Of a stretch of DNA of 16,253 bases, positions 1 through 7,452 are shown piece after piece; position 1 is the first letter of the stretch; each line of letters begins with the position of its first letter. This DNA comes from Planctomycetaceae bacterium. Lineage in GTDB: Bacteria; Planctomycetota; Planctomycetia; Planctomycetales; Planctomycetaceae. A program made the translations under genes and the position numbers. Location of the stretch: NCBI GenBank assembly GCA_041398785.1, contig JAWKUA010000050.1, positions 1-16,253 on the forward strand, read 5' to 3'. The notes under the pieces are model-generated. The model was not told the DNA's origin and searched no databases. It saw only the letters and a list, made by a program, of their open reading frames with translations.

Positions 1-1
1 C

Positions 2-1069
2 CGCGCCGAATACCGGCCGACGTATCTGCTGAAACGCGGCCAGTACAATCTGCCGGACAAATCACGCGAACTCTGGCCCGCCATCCCCGACTGCCTGCCG
101 CCGCTGAAAGCCGATCAGCCGAAGAACCGGCTTGGCCTGGCGCGGTGGCTGATTGATCGTGACAACCCGCTGGTCGCGCGAGTGGCGGTGAATCATGTCT
201 GGAAACGTTTGTTCGGCAAAGGACTGTTCTCAGCGGAAAACGTCGGCGTTCAGGGGACTCCGCCGTCGCATCCGCTGCTGCTGGACTGGCTGGCCGTCGG
301 CTTCATCGAATCCGGCTGGGATCTGAAGGCGTTGCACAAGCGGATTGTGATGAGCGCCACGTATCGGCAGAGTTCCGACTACACGGCGGACCTGCTGGCA
401 ACTGATCCGGAGAACCGCTGGCTGGCTCGCGGCGCGCGGTTCCGACTGCCGGCGGAACTGGTTCGTGACAACGCGCTGGCCGTCAGCGGATTACTGAGTC
501 CCCGCATCGGCGGTCCGTCGGCTCGGCCGTATCAGCCCGCGGGACTCTGGGAGGAACTCGCTGGCGGAGCCAACGACGGTCCCTACAAGCCGGATACGGG
601 AGACGGCCTCTACCGACGCAGCCTGTACACATACCGCAAGCGGACCGTGTCACATCCGACGCTGGCGACCTTCGATGCGCCAAGCTGGGAAATCTGCCAG
701 GTCAAACGAGGCCGGACGAACACGCCGCTGCAGTCGCTGGCGCTGCTGAATGACGTGACGTATGTCGAAGCCGCAAGGCAACTGGCGACTCGCATGATTC
801 AGTCCGGCGGCGACATGGCGGAATCGCAGATTGCTCGCGGCTTCGAACTGACTCTGCTTCGCAAACCGTCCGCCGATGAACTCACGCAACTGGCCGGAAG
901 TTTCGATCAGTACACCGAGTACTATGAAACGGAACCCGCCGCCGCGAAGGAATTGATCCACATCGGAGACTCCGCGGTTGCCGACGAAATCCCGGCAACC
1001 CGGCTGGCGGCCATGACGGCGGTTGCCTCCGTCCTGCTGAATCTTGATGAAACAATCACACGCGAATAG
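2..1069 (+). CDS. DUF1553 (PSD1) domain protein, C-terminal part; 5' end outside window
   Basis: This is the C-terminal part of a large planctomycete surface or exported protein of the DUF1549/DUF1553 type. The frame is open from base 2, so the true start lies upstream; the first internal ATG/GTG-type codons near base 182 are not the start. The segment from 'YLLKRGQYNLP' through 'NRLGLARWLIDRDNPLVARV' is the usual entry to DUF1553. It is followed by the family landmarks 'NHVWKRLFG', 'RLPAELVRDNALAVSGLLS', 'GGPSARPYQPAGLWEE', 'GDGLYRRSLYTYRKRT', 'RTNTPLQSLALLND' and the closing 'VASVLLNLDETITRE'. These proteins often carry an N-terminal planctomycete cytochrome c (PSCyt1) domain and DUF1549, which would lie outside the window. 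Their biochemical role is unknown. A DUF1501 gene follows on the same strand, the usual partner. The family call is firm; any function would be a guess. Confidence 0.93.
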   Translation, partial: RAEYRPTYLLKRGQYNLPDKSRELWPAIPDCLPPLKADQPKNRLGLARWLIDRDNPLVARVAVNHVWKRLFGKGLFSAENVGVQGTPPSHPLLLDWLAVGFIESGWDLKALHKRIVMSATYRQSSDYTADLLATDPENRWLARGARFRLPAELVRDNALAVSGLLSPRIGGPSARPYQPAGLWEELAGGANDGPYKPDTGDGLYRRSLYTYRKRTVSHPTLATFDAPSWEICQVKRGRTNTPLQSLALLNDVTYVEAARQLATRMIQSGGDMAESQIARGFELTLLRKPSADELTQLAGSFDQYTEYYETEPAAAKELIHIGDSAVADEIPATRLAAMTAVASVLLNLDETITRE

Positions 1070-1092
1070 TGCCCTGTCCATCGTATTCTGAT

Positions 1093-1155
1093 GTGTGCCC
1101 CTGGCTGTGCCAGTGCTCTGTAGCCTTGAAAACACTGGCACGGCCGGTGGCACAC
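1093..1155. repeat. Long imperfect palindrome (REP-like hairpin) between the DUF1553 and DUF1501 genes
   Basis: The outer arms GTGTGCC (1093-1099) and GGCACAC (1149-1155) pair perfectly. The inner arms GTGCCAGTG (1107-1115) and CACTGGCAC (1133-1141) also pair perfectly. The 7-base middle parts (1100-1106 and 1142-1148) give four Watson-Crick pairs, two possible G-U pairs and one mismatch. The loop is 17 bases (1116-1132). No T-run follows the right arm, so it is not a standard intrinsic terminator. It looks like a dispersed palindromic repeat or an RNA-processing hairpin. Copy number cannot be judged because no second copy was noticed in this window. Confidence 0.7.
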
Positions 1156-1193
1156 GACCCATCGATCTATGCCTGACGCAGCAGTAGTCCACC

Positions 1194-2630
1194 ATGAACC
1201 CAATTCAAACCGCACAACAGCTCAACCGACGATCGTTTCTGCAGCAGTCTCCAGGTCTTGGCGCGCTGGCACTCGCCGCGCTGAACGGCGGCACGTCCGC
1301 GACCGCCGCGGAAACGGTCCGCATTCCTCAACACCGACCGACGGCGAAGCGCGTCATCTATCTGTTCCAGTCCGGCGCTCCGTCGCAGTTTGAATTGTTC
1401 GACAACAAGCCGAACCTGAAAAAACTGGCACGGACGAATCTGCCGGATTCGGTGCGGATGGGTCAGCGACTGACGGGAATGACGGCTGGCCAGGCAAGCT
1501 TTCCGGTTGCGCCGTCGATCTTCCGGTTCCGTCAGCACGGCGATTCCGGCGTGGAACTGTCGGAACTGATTCCTCACATGGCAACGGTGGCCGATGACCT
1601 TTGTGTCGTGCGTTCCATGCACACGGAAGCCATCAACCACGACCCGGCGATTACTTTTTTCCAGACCGGATCTCAACTGGCGGGCCGGCCGAGCATGGGA
1701 GCGTGGGTGGCATATGGGCTGGGTTCCATGAACGAAGATCTGCCAACATTCATGGTGATGCTGTCGCGCGGCACGGGTCGTGCGGCCGGGCAGCCGCTTT
1801 ACGATCGTCTGTGGGGCAGCGGCCCGCTGCCGTCGCAGTACCAGGGCGTTAAGCTGCGAGGCGGCGCGGAACCGATTCTGTACCTGACCAATCCCGCAGG
1901 CTGTCCTCCGCATCTGCGCCGTCGAATGCTGGACGATTTGAATGTTCTGAATCAGCGGAAGTTCCAGTCGTCGCTCGATCCGGAAATTCAGACGCGCATC
2001 GAACAGTACGAACTGGCGTTTCGCATGCAGGCGGCTGTGCCGGAACTGATGGATCTTTCGGGAGAACCGGAACACGTTCTGAAGATGTACGGCGACGACG
2101 TCCACAAGCCCGGCACGTACGCTCGCAACTGTCTGCTGGCTCGCCGACTGGCCGAACGCAACGTGCGGTTTGTGCAGTTGTTCCACATGGGCTGGGACCA
2201 GCACGACAATCTGCCCGTGCATATGTCTGGTCAATGCCGCGACACCGATCAGCCAACAGCCGCCCTGATCCGCGATCTCAAACAGCGCGGTCTGCTGGAC
2301 GACACGGTGATTGTCTGGGGCGGCGAATTCGGCCGCACGGTCTACTGTCAGGGAACACTGACGGAAACAAACTACGGTCGTGACCACCACCCGCGGTGTT
2401 TTTCCATCTGCATGGCCGGAGGCGGTGTGAAGGGTGGCTTCACGTACGGGACGACCGATGACTTCGGCTACAACATCGTCGAAGACCCCGTTCACGTGAA
2501 CGACTTGCACGCGACTTTGCTGCATTGCCTGGGAATTAACCACAAACTGCTGACCACAAAATACCAGGGTCTCGACCTGCGGCTCACGGGCGTCGAAGAC
2601 CGCAATCCCGTGATGGAGATCCTGAGCTGA
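1194..2630 (+). CDS. DUF1501 domain protein with Tat-type signal
   Basis: This 478-residue protein belongs to the DUF1501 family, which shares the alkaline phosphatase/sulfatase-like fold and is very abundant in planctomycetes. No enzymatic activity is established for it. The start is well fixed: an in-frame TAG lies at 1185-1187, only two codons before the ATG. The N-terminus has a twin-arginine motif ('NRRSFLQQ', residues 11-18) followed by a small apolar stretch and a likely cleavage zone near residues 35-40, so export by Tat is likely. Family landmarks include 'YLFQSGAPSQFELFDNKP', 'VVRSMHTEAINHDPA', 'VWGGEFGRT', 'NYGRDHHPRCFSICMAGGG', 'VHVNDLHATLLHCLGI' and the closing 'YQGLDLRLTGVE'. 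No strong Shine-Dalgarno site is visible. It follows the DUF1553 gene on the same strand, the usual pairing, with the hairpin repeat in the 124-base gap. Confidence 0.93.
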   Translation: MNPIQTAQQLNRRSFLQQSPGLGALALAALNGGTSATAAETVRIPQHRPTAKRVIYLFQSGAPSQFELFDNKPNLKKLARTNLPDSVRMGQRLTGMTAGQASFPVAPSIFRFRQHGDSGVELSELIPHMATVADDLCVVRSMHTEAINHDPAITFFQTGSQLAGRPSMGAWVAYGLGSMNEDLPTFMVMLSRGTGRAAGQPLYDRLWGSGPLPSQYQGVKLRGGAEPILYLTNPAGCPPHLRRRMLDDLNVLNQRKFQSSLDPEIQTRIEQYELAFRMQAAVPELMDLSGEPEHVLKMYGDDVHKPGTYARNCLLARRLAERNVRFVQLFHMGWDQHDNLPVHMSGQCRDTDQPTAALIRDLKQRGLLDDTVIVWGGEFGRTVYCQGTLTETNYGRDHHPRCFSICMAGGGVKGGFTYGTTDDFGYNIVEDPVHVNDLHATLLHCLGINHKLLTTKYQGLDLRLTGVEDRNPVMEILS

Positions 2631-2685
2631 ACCGGCTTGCTTTTCGCGGGACGGCTATCTTGCGGTAATTGGCATGCTGTCGCGT

Positions 2686-3468
2686 TTACGTTTCAAACAG
2701 CAGGCTCAGGCAGGTGACTCCACCTTCCGCCTTTGCGAATTCGGACACTTCCGCCGTCCGCACGGTCAGGCCGCGACTGACCAGCAGATCGGCCGTTTGC
2801 GGGTTTCCGCCGGCCACCACAACGGTCGCATTCACCAGAGCGACGTTTGCGGCCCACGGTTCATCCGCCGGGACATCCAGGCACTCGCGTCCGGCCAGAG
2901 CCGACGTGTCCAGCCAGTTGCGATTCACCAGAAGTGCGCCATCCGGCAGCGCGGTGCAGGCGGTTTTCAGATGCAGGCTTCCCCGGACCCTCACCGGATG
3001 GACCCGGTAACCGAAGCGTTCGACGATCGATCGAAGCTGGTTCACGCCGTCGCGATTCGTTCGAGACGACAGGCCAACGATCAGTTCGCGGCCGACTCGC
3101 AGAACGTCGCCGCCTTCCAGTTGCCCTGGCGAAACGATTCGGGCGATGCTGCGAAATTCCCGAAGCACCGATTCCATCGCCGCGGGTTCACGATTTCGTG
3201 ATTCTACGCCCATCGATGCCAGCACCGCGATTTCATCCAGGACAACGGCGGTGTCTTCGACAAATGTCGCGTCGGCGCAGTCGACGCTGGCGTTCAGGAC
3301 ACGGACCTCGGCGCCGCATTCGTTCAGCAGCCGGCAGTAGTTCCGGTGTTGTCGTCGCAGCGATTCGAAGTTGAGCGGCTGTCGCTGCAGAAACGTCAGT
3401 TGGCATTCCGCCATGAACGGCGACGGTTCGTGTGTGATGGCAAGCGTCGCCATGCGGTACCGAATCAT
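2686..3468 (-). CDS. Dimethylargininase (DDAH)/amidinotransferase family hydrolase
   Basis: This 260-residue protein resembles bacterial N(G),N(G)-dimethylarginine dimethylaminohydrolase, which splits methylated arginines into citrulline and an alkylamine. Visible family residues are the acidic 'FVEDT' (69-73), 'LEGGD' (117-121, Glu118), the catalytic-type His166 in 'SLHLKTA' and the nucleophile-type Cys253 in 'EGGVTCLSL'. Spacing and length match the roughly 254-residue bacterial enzymes. There is no signal peptide, so it is probably cytoplasmic. The ATG at 3468 overlaps the stop of the upstream membrane spermidine synthase-like gene as ATGA, which supports this start and suggests translational coupling; Met6 is an alternative. 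It is the last gene of a three-gene minus-strand operon and converges on the DUF1501 gene with a 55-base gap. Arginine deiminase or an agmatine-type hydrolase are less likely alternatives because of the short length and motif pattern. Confidence 0.88.
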   Translation of the reverse strand: MIRYRMATLAITHEPSPFMAECQLTFLQRQPLNFESLRRQHRNYCRLLNECGAEVRVLNASVDCADATFVEDTAVVLDEIAVLASMGVESRNREPAAMESVLREFRSIARIVSPGQLEGGDVLRVGRELIVGLSSRTNRDGVNQLRSIVERFGYRVHPVRVRGSLHLKTACTALPDGALLVNRNWLDTSALAGRECLDVPADEPWAANVALVNATVVVAGGNPQTADLLVSRGLTVRTAEVSEFAKAEGGVTCLSLLFET

Positions 3469-5930
3469 TTTCTGCCGCGCGGCAGCAGTCCACTGCGAAT
3501 GGCTCGCTCGGAATCATTCATGGCGATCAACATACCTTCCGGAAATGTGCGATGGATGACGATGTCATCAAAGATCCGGACGCTGTCGTATTGGTTGAGC
3601 CCCATTCCGGCCAGATACTGCAGCCGCAGATTGGCGTCCCGGTTGAGTTCCGCGTCGGCCAGCCAGTCTTGCAGATCTCGGCCGTTGCCGGCGTAGGTCA
3701 GCAGCAGGTCCACGGGAGTATCGAACTTCACTTCGGCAAGCGATTCCCGCACGGACTGCCGATCGTTCTGCAGAAGCCGGGCGTGCAGTGCCTGAACGTC
3801 GATTCGCGTCGGTTCGGACTGGCCCAGCAGCACGATGTCGTATCCTTCGCCGCCGATGTCGTTGCTCCAGACGGTGCCTTCGGGAAAGACGCTGAAAAAC
3901 GTTGCCAGTTCGCTTTTCACTGCCGCGTCGCTGGTTTCGTAAAGAGGCACCCACTGCGTGACCACTCCGCCGGGATTCAGCCGTTTGCGGCACCATTCGA
4001 AGTATTCCCGCGAATACAGCGTGGCCGCGCCCTTGACCCACGGATGGATGGGGTCGGACGTGATGATGTCGAAGTGTTGCGTGGTCGTCATGATGAAGTG
4101 CCGCGCGTCGTCGTTGACGATTTCGACGCGGGGATCATCGGTGACGTGGTGGTTTTCCCGCGAGAAGTATTTACCCGCCGCCGGCGGAATCAGCGGTTCG
4201 ATTTCACAGATCACGATGCGTTCGATTTCGGGATGAGGCAGAAACGATCCGGCTGTGACACCGGCACCGCAGCCGACAACCAGCACGGATCGCGGTCGAG
4301 GATGCACAAGCGCCGGGAGGTGCCCCAGCATTCTCTGCAGCCGCATATCGGCCGGTTCACTGGACGCGACAATCTTCCCGCTGACGTGAAAGTTTCTGAC
4401 GCCCGTCATTGCGTCTTCGGAAACGGCAATGGATGCGTTCATTCCCTCGCCGAAATACAGGTAATCGGGTTCGTCGCGATACGTCGGAAGGTATCGACCG
4501 TACGCGATCAGGCCGGTCGGAATTTGCGGGACATACGCCGACAGACCGGTTCCGGCCAGAGTCACGACGGAAAGCATGGCCGCCGCGGCACGACGGGAAT
4601 GTGGCTGCGACGCCTGAAGCATCAGCGGCACAAACATGATCAGCGCGGAGACTCCCGCCAGCGCGACCAGAACCCGCTGCGCGTCCTGAGTTCCCAGCCA
4701 GGCAATCATCAGCACGCTGGCACACAAAGCGCCGGCAATTGCGCCGACAGTGTTGGCCGCATAGACGCTGCCGACCAGTCGGCCGGGGTCGCGGGATCCA
4801 GCGGCGGCGGACGCCAGAGCCAGCGGAAAACTGGCTCCCCACAGGCACGCCGCGGGCGACACAGCCCACGCGCAGCGAACCAGGTCCAGTTGAAACGTCA
4901 GCCACGGACTGGTGGCCAGCGAGACATCGATCGGCCAATATGGCAGTGATCGCGTGACTGTGATCGCCGTCCAGACGATCGCCGGAATCAGCAGCATCTG
5001 ACAGCACCCCAGCGCGATCTGTGGATTCTTCAGTCGTGGAACGACGGTCGAAGCAATGCTGCTGCCAATTCCCAGTCCCACCAGGAACACGGCAAGGATG
5101 ATCGAAAACGTATAAACCGACGCTCCCATCAGCAGTGACAGTTGCCGCGTCCAGATCACTTCCGCCGCCAGCGCCGTCATTCCGGAAAGCAGAATTGCCG
5201 GATACGCGAACCTCGACGACGTCGACAACGGCGTGGCGGCGGTTTTTCCCGGTGGACGCGATGCGGTTTCCCGGACGCCGTCGGAATACGGAAGCGCAAT
5301 CGCCATCGCAAAGCTGACGAACGCCACACCGGCATTGATGGATGCCGCGACGTACGTGGCCGTTGCCATGTCGAACAGTCGCAGCAGACAGAATCCCGCC
5401 AGCAGGCATCCAAAGACGGCTCCCGCAATGTTTGAGCCGTAGAAGAAACCCAGGCGCGAAATTCCCGCGGGCGAAGCTTCCACCCAGCGAGCGATCGCCG
5501 GCAGCGTCGCTCCCATCAGAATCGTCGGCGGCAGCAGACAGACAGCGCTGATCACACAGCGCAAAAACAGTTCGGCTGACGATGCGCCGAAGTCCTCGAC
5601 GTAGATCCGGCCGACCAGCGGCATCGCGGTCAGCAGCACGATTCCCAGAACCCCGATGCTCAGTTCCAGCAGCGCGTACACGCGAAGCGGATGCCGGTGC
5701 GACGAAACGAGTCGGGGAAACAGCAGGCTGCCAACGCACATTCCTCCCATGAATGTCGCCAGCAAAACGCCCAGCGAGATCGTTGAGGAGCCGATGACCA
5801 GTTGCAGCAACTGAAACCAGACAATTTCATAGATCAGCGCCGAACAGCCGCTGCCGACAAACATCAACAGCAGCAGCGGTACGGACGCGGATCCGTCGCG
5901 ATGGTCCTGGTTGTCGGGGCTCACTGGCAT
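3465..5930 (-). CDS. Membrane-fused spermidine synthase-like protein
   Basis: This 821-residue protein has a polytopic membrane part (about residues 16-465) and a cytoplasmic spermidine synthase/methyltransferase-fold part (about 485-710). The membrane part contains an internal repeat: 'SGCSALIYEIVWFQLLQL' near 27-44 matches 'SGMTALAAEVIWTRQLSLL' near 249-267, and each is followed by similar apolar helices. In the soluble domain the nucleotide-binding loop is 'VVGCGAG' (551-557), the acidic strand end is 'CEIE' (575-578), and 'NDDAR' (606-610) and 'SDPIHP' (625-630) follow. The catalytic-loop pattern differs from classical SpeE, which has an Asp-rich 'SDCTDPIGP'-like loop, so putrescine aminopropylation should not be assumed. 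The real substrate of this family is not known to me. The gene starts 32 bases after the stop of the beta-propeller gene, with an AGG about nine bases before the ATG. It overlaps the DDAH gene by four bases. Confidence 0.88.
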   Translation of the reverse strand: MPVSPDNQDHRDGSASVPLLLLMFVGSGCSALIYEIVWFQLLQLVIGSSTISLGVLLATFMGGMCVGSLLFPRLVSSHRHPLRVYALLELSIGVLGIVLLTAMPLVGRIYVEDFGASSAELFLRCVISAVCLLPPTILMGATLPAIARWVEASPAGISRLGFFYGSNIAGAVFGCLLAGFCLLRLFDMATATYVAASINAGVAFVSFAMAIALPYSDGVRETASRPPGKTAATPLSTSSRFAYPAILLSGMTALAAEVIWTRQLSLLMGASVYTFSIILAVFLVGLGIGSSIASTVVPRLKNPQIALGCCQMLLIPAIVWTAITVTRSLPYWPIDVSLATSPWLTFQLDLVRCAWAVSPAACLWGASFPLALASAAAGSRDPGRLVGSVYAANTVGAIAGALCASVLMIAWLGTQDAQRVLVALAGVSALIMFVPLMLQASQPHSRRAAAAMLSVVTLAGTGLSAYVPQIPTGLIAYGRYLPTYRDEPDYLYFGEGMNASIAVSEDAMTGVRNFHVSGKIVASSEPADMRLQRMLGHLPALVHPRPRSVLVVGCGAGVTAGSFLPHPEIERIVICEIEPLIPPAAGKYFSRENHHVTDDPRVEIVNDDARHFIMTTTQHFDIITSDPIHPWVKGAATLYSREYFEWCRKRLNPGGVVTQWVPLYETSDAAVKSELATFFSVFPEGTVWSNDIGGEGYDIVLLGQSEPTRIDVQALHARLLQNDRQSVRESLAEVKFDTPVDLLLTYAGNGRDLQDWLADAELNRDANLRLQYLAGMGLNQYDSVRIFDDIVIHRTFPEGMLIAMNDSERAIRSGLLPRGRK

Positions 5931-5962
5931 TGCGAAAAACCTGCATCACTTCTGACGGGTTA

Positions 5963-7231
5963 CTACTTTTCGCCGATGCACCACAGAAAGCCGTCCGTGC
6001 GAATGTAGGCGCGCCCGTCGGCGAAGACCGGTGTCGCCACGGCGAAGTCGTCCAGAGCGTTTTCGGCGACCAGCTCCAGCTTGTCGCCAGCGCGATAGAC
6101 ACTGGTCGTGCCGCCCTCGTCAGTGACGTAAAGGTGCCCGCCCGCAAGAACGGGTGACGCGCTGACCGTCACACGTCTTCCCTGAACTTCCTGTTCGTCC
6201 AGAACGTTTCCGGATGCGATGTCGATCATCGCGACGGTGCCGTGGTCCGTGCAGACGTAGAGCTTTCCGTCGGAAGCAACGGGAGTCGGCACGTCCGCCG
6301 CCGGGCCGCCGGTCGACCACGCGACGTGAGACTTTGTGACGTTACCTTCGCCGCCTAAACGAATCGCGGTCAGTGATTCACCGCGCGCGTAGGGCGCAAC
6401 GACCAGTCCGTCCGAAAAGACGGGTGACGAAATCGAACGCCAGTTTTGCCTGCGGTCGGGATTCAGACCGCCGACGATCCACAGTTGCTTCCCGGTTGCG
6501 GCATTGTGGCCCGTGACGTGATCCGCTCCCAGCACGACAATTGTCTGACCGCCGGCGGCGTCGATGACCAGCGGCGTGGTGTAGCTCTGTTCGGATTCGC
6601 CGGGCGCGTCGAGATTTCGGTCCTGCTTCCAGTCCGGTTCGCCGGACGCCTTATCGAATGCCGCAAGGTAGGAACCGCTGCTCTGCATGCAGGCCACGAC
6701 GACATCCTTCTTCGTAAGCACCGGCGACGTGCCGAGATCCCACCACAGCGTGTCAGCGCCGTACATCTGCTGCAGGTTCTTTTGCCAGACGATCTTTCCG
6801 TCCGCGCTGAGGCACGCGAGTTCGCCGCTCTTGAAATACACAAACACATTTTCGCCGTCGGTGACCGCGGACGGATTGCTGCCGCTGGCTTTCCGGTTCT
6901 TCGCGGGCACTTCCTGACCCAGCGAAACGCTCCATCGCTCCTTTCCGGAACGATCGAGACACAGCACGGAGTTCTTCCCCTGATTTTCGCAGGTCAGAAA
7001 AATATCGTTGCCCCAGATGACAGGCGTCGACGCTCCCAGTCCCGGAAGTTTGTATTTCCACAACACGTTTTCCGCCGCCGACCACTTGATCGGATAACCC
7101 GCTCCCGGTGCTACACCGTTTGCAGCCGGCCCGCGCCACTGCGGCCAGTTTTCGGCGGCGTCAGACACGGCGGATGTCACAAAGAGTATGGCGACCGAAG
7201 TACACACGATCAGAAGACGATTGGCAGGCAT
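5963..7231 (-). CDS. PQQ-binding-like beta-propeller repeat protein, exported
   Basis: This is a 422-residue outer-wall or periplasmic-type beta-propeller with PQQ/quinoprotein-like repeats, a very common planctomycete protein class. The ATG at 7231 is preferred over the longer open frame to 7402. It places an apolar signal ('LLIVCTSVAILFVTSAVSDA') directly at the N-terminus, and it is followed by the standard 'WPQWRGPAANGV' opening. Upstream of 7231 the extra residues are polar and unlike the family. Repeats show strand and turn patterns such as 'ENVLWKYKLPGLG', 'SGKERWSVSLGQ', 'DGKIVWQKNLQQ', 'SGEPDWKQ' and 'TGKQLWIVGGL'. There is no catalytic residue set for a quinoprotein dehydrogenase that I can identify, so a structural or binding role is more likely. 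It leads a minus-strand operon with the spermidine synthase-like and DDAH genes. The Shine-Dalgarno site is weak. Confidence 0.87.
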   Translation of the reverse strand: MPANRLLIVCTSVAILFVTSAVSDAAENWPQWRGPAANGVAPGAGYPIKWSAAENVLWKYKLPGLGASTPVIWGNDIFLTCENQGKNSVLCLDRSGKERWSVSLGQEVPAKNRKASGSNPSAVTDGENVFVYFKSGELACLSADGKIVWQKNLQQMYGADTLWWDLGTSPVLTKKDVVVACMQSSGSYLAAFDKASGEPDWKQDRNLDAPGESEQSYTTPLVIDAAGGQTIVVLGADHVTGHNAATGKQLWIVGGLNPDRRQNWRSISSPVFSDGLVVAPYARGESLTAIRLGGEGNVTKSHVAWSTGGPAADVPTPVASDGKLYVCTDHGTVAMIDIASGNVLDEQEVQGRRVTVSASPVLAGGHLYVTDEGGTTSVYRAGDKLELVAENALDDFAVATPVFADGRAYIRTDGFLWCIGEK

Positions 7232-7452
7232 CACTCGGAATCCGTGGGAGCTGAACGCAAACAGAAATGTCCGAACACACTGAGACAACGTTGTAAACGC
7301 CGCACATGACTTCCGGGTTCCGGTCATTTTGCCGCAATCGCGGTCGGCGGCACCAAACTTCCCCGCGCCGGCCCGGAATTCCCCTGGCGAACACTGTACC
7401 ATGTCGTCGCCGGTTTTCGCTGATCCCGACTCTTTCGAAGGCTGAAATCCAG
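7232..7452. promoter_or_regulatory. Divergent intergenic region with a 10-base perfect palindrome
   Basis: This 221-base gap separates the minus-strand beta-propeller operon from the plus-strand SGNH hydrolase gene, so it should hold promoters for both. A perfect palindrome ACAACGTTGT sits at 7284-7293, about 53 bases upstream of the beta-propeller start, and could be an operator. I could not assign convincing -35/-10 boxes. A GAAGG at 7437-7441 is a plausible Shine-Dalgarno site for the SGNH gene, with 11 bases of spacing. The regulatory role is inferred from geometry only. Confidence 0.35.

Noticed and set aside
1093..1155. Intrinsic terminator for the DUF1553 gene
   Set aside because: The hairpin is strong but no T-run follows either arm, so it is reported as a repeat instead.
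1167..2543. Long minus-strand open frame of 458 codons opposite the DUF1501 gene
   Set aside because: It is a shadow of a well-supported gene in GC-rich sequence. The translation is rich in His, Arg and Gln with no recognisable motif.
3552..4949. Long plus-strand open frame of 465 codons opposite the spermidine synthase-like gene
   Set aside because: It is antisense to a clear conserved protein, of low-complexity composition and with no domain pattern.
4357..5739. Minus-strand open frame of 460 codons in another frame of the membrane protein gene
   Set aside because: Arg- and Gly-rich shadow translation without membrane helices or motifs; the 821-residue frame is clearly the real one.
7232..7402. 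Longer N-terminus for the beta-propeller protein from 7402
   Set aside because: The extra 57 residues are not family-like and precede a good signal peptide that starts at 7231.
7306..7452. Longer N-terminus for the SGNH hydrolase from ATG 7306
   Set aside because: The added residues are Arg-rich and would bury the signal peptide. The ATG at 7453 has a Shine-Dalgarno site and a clean signal.
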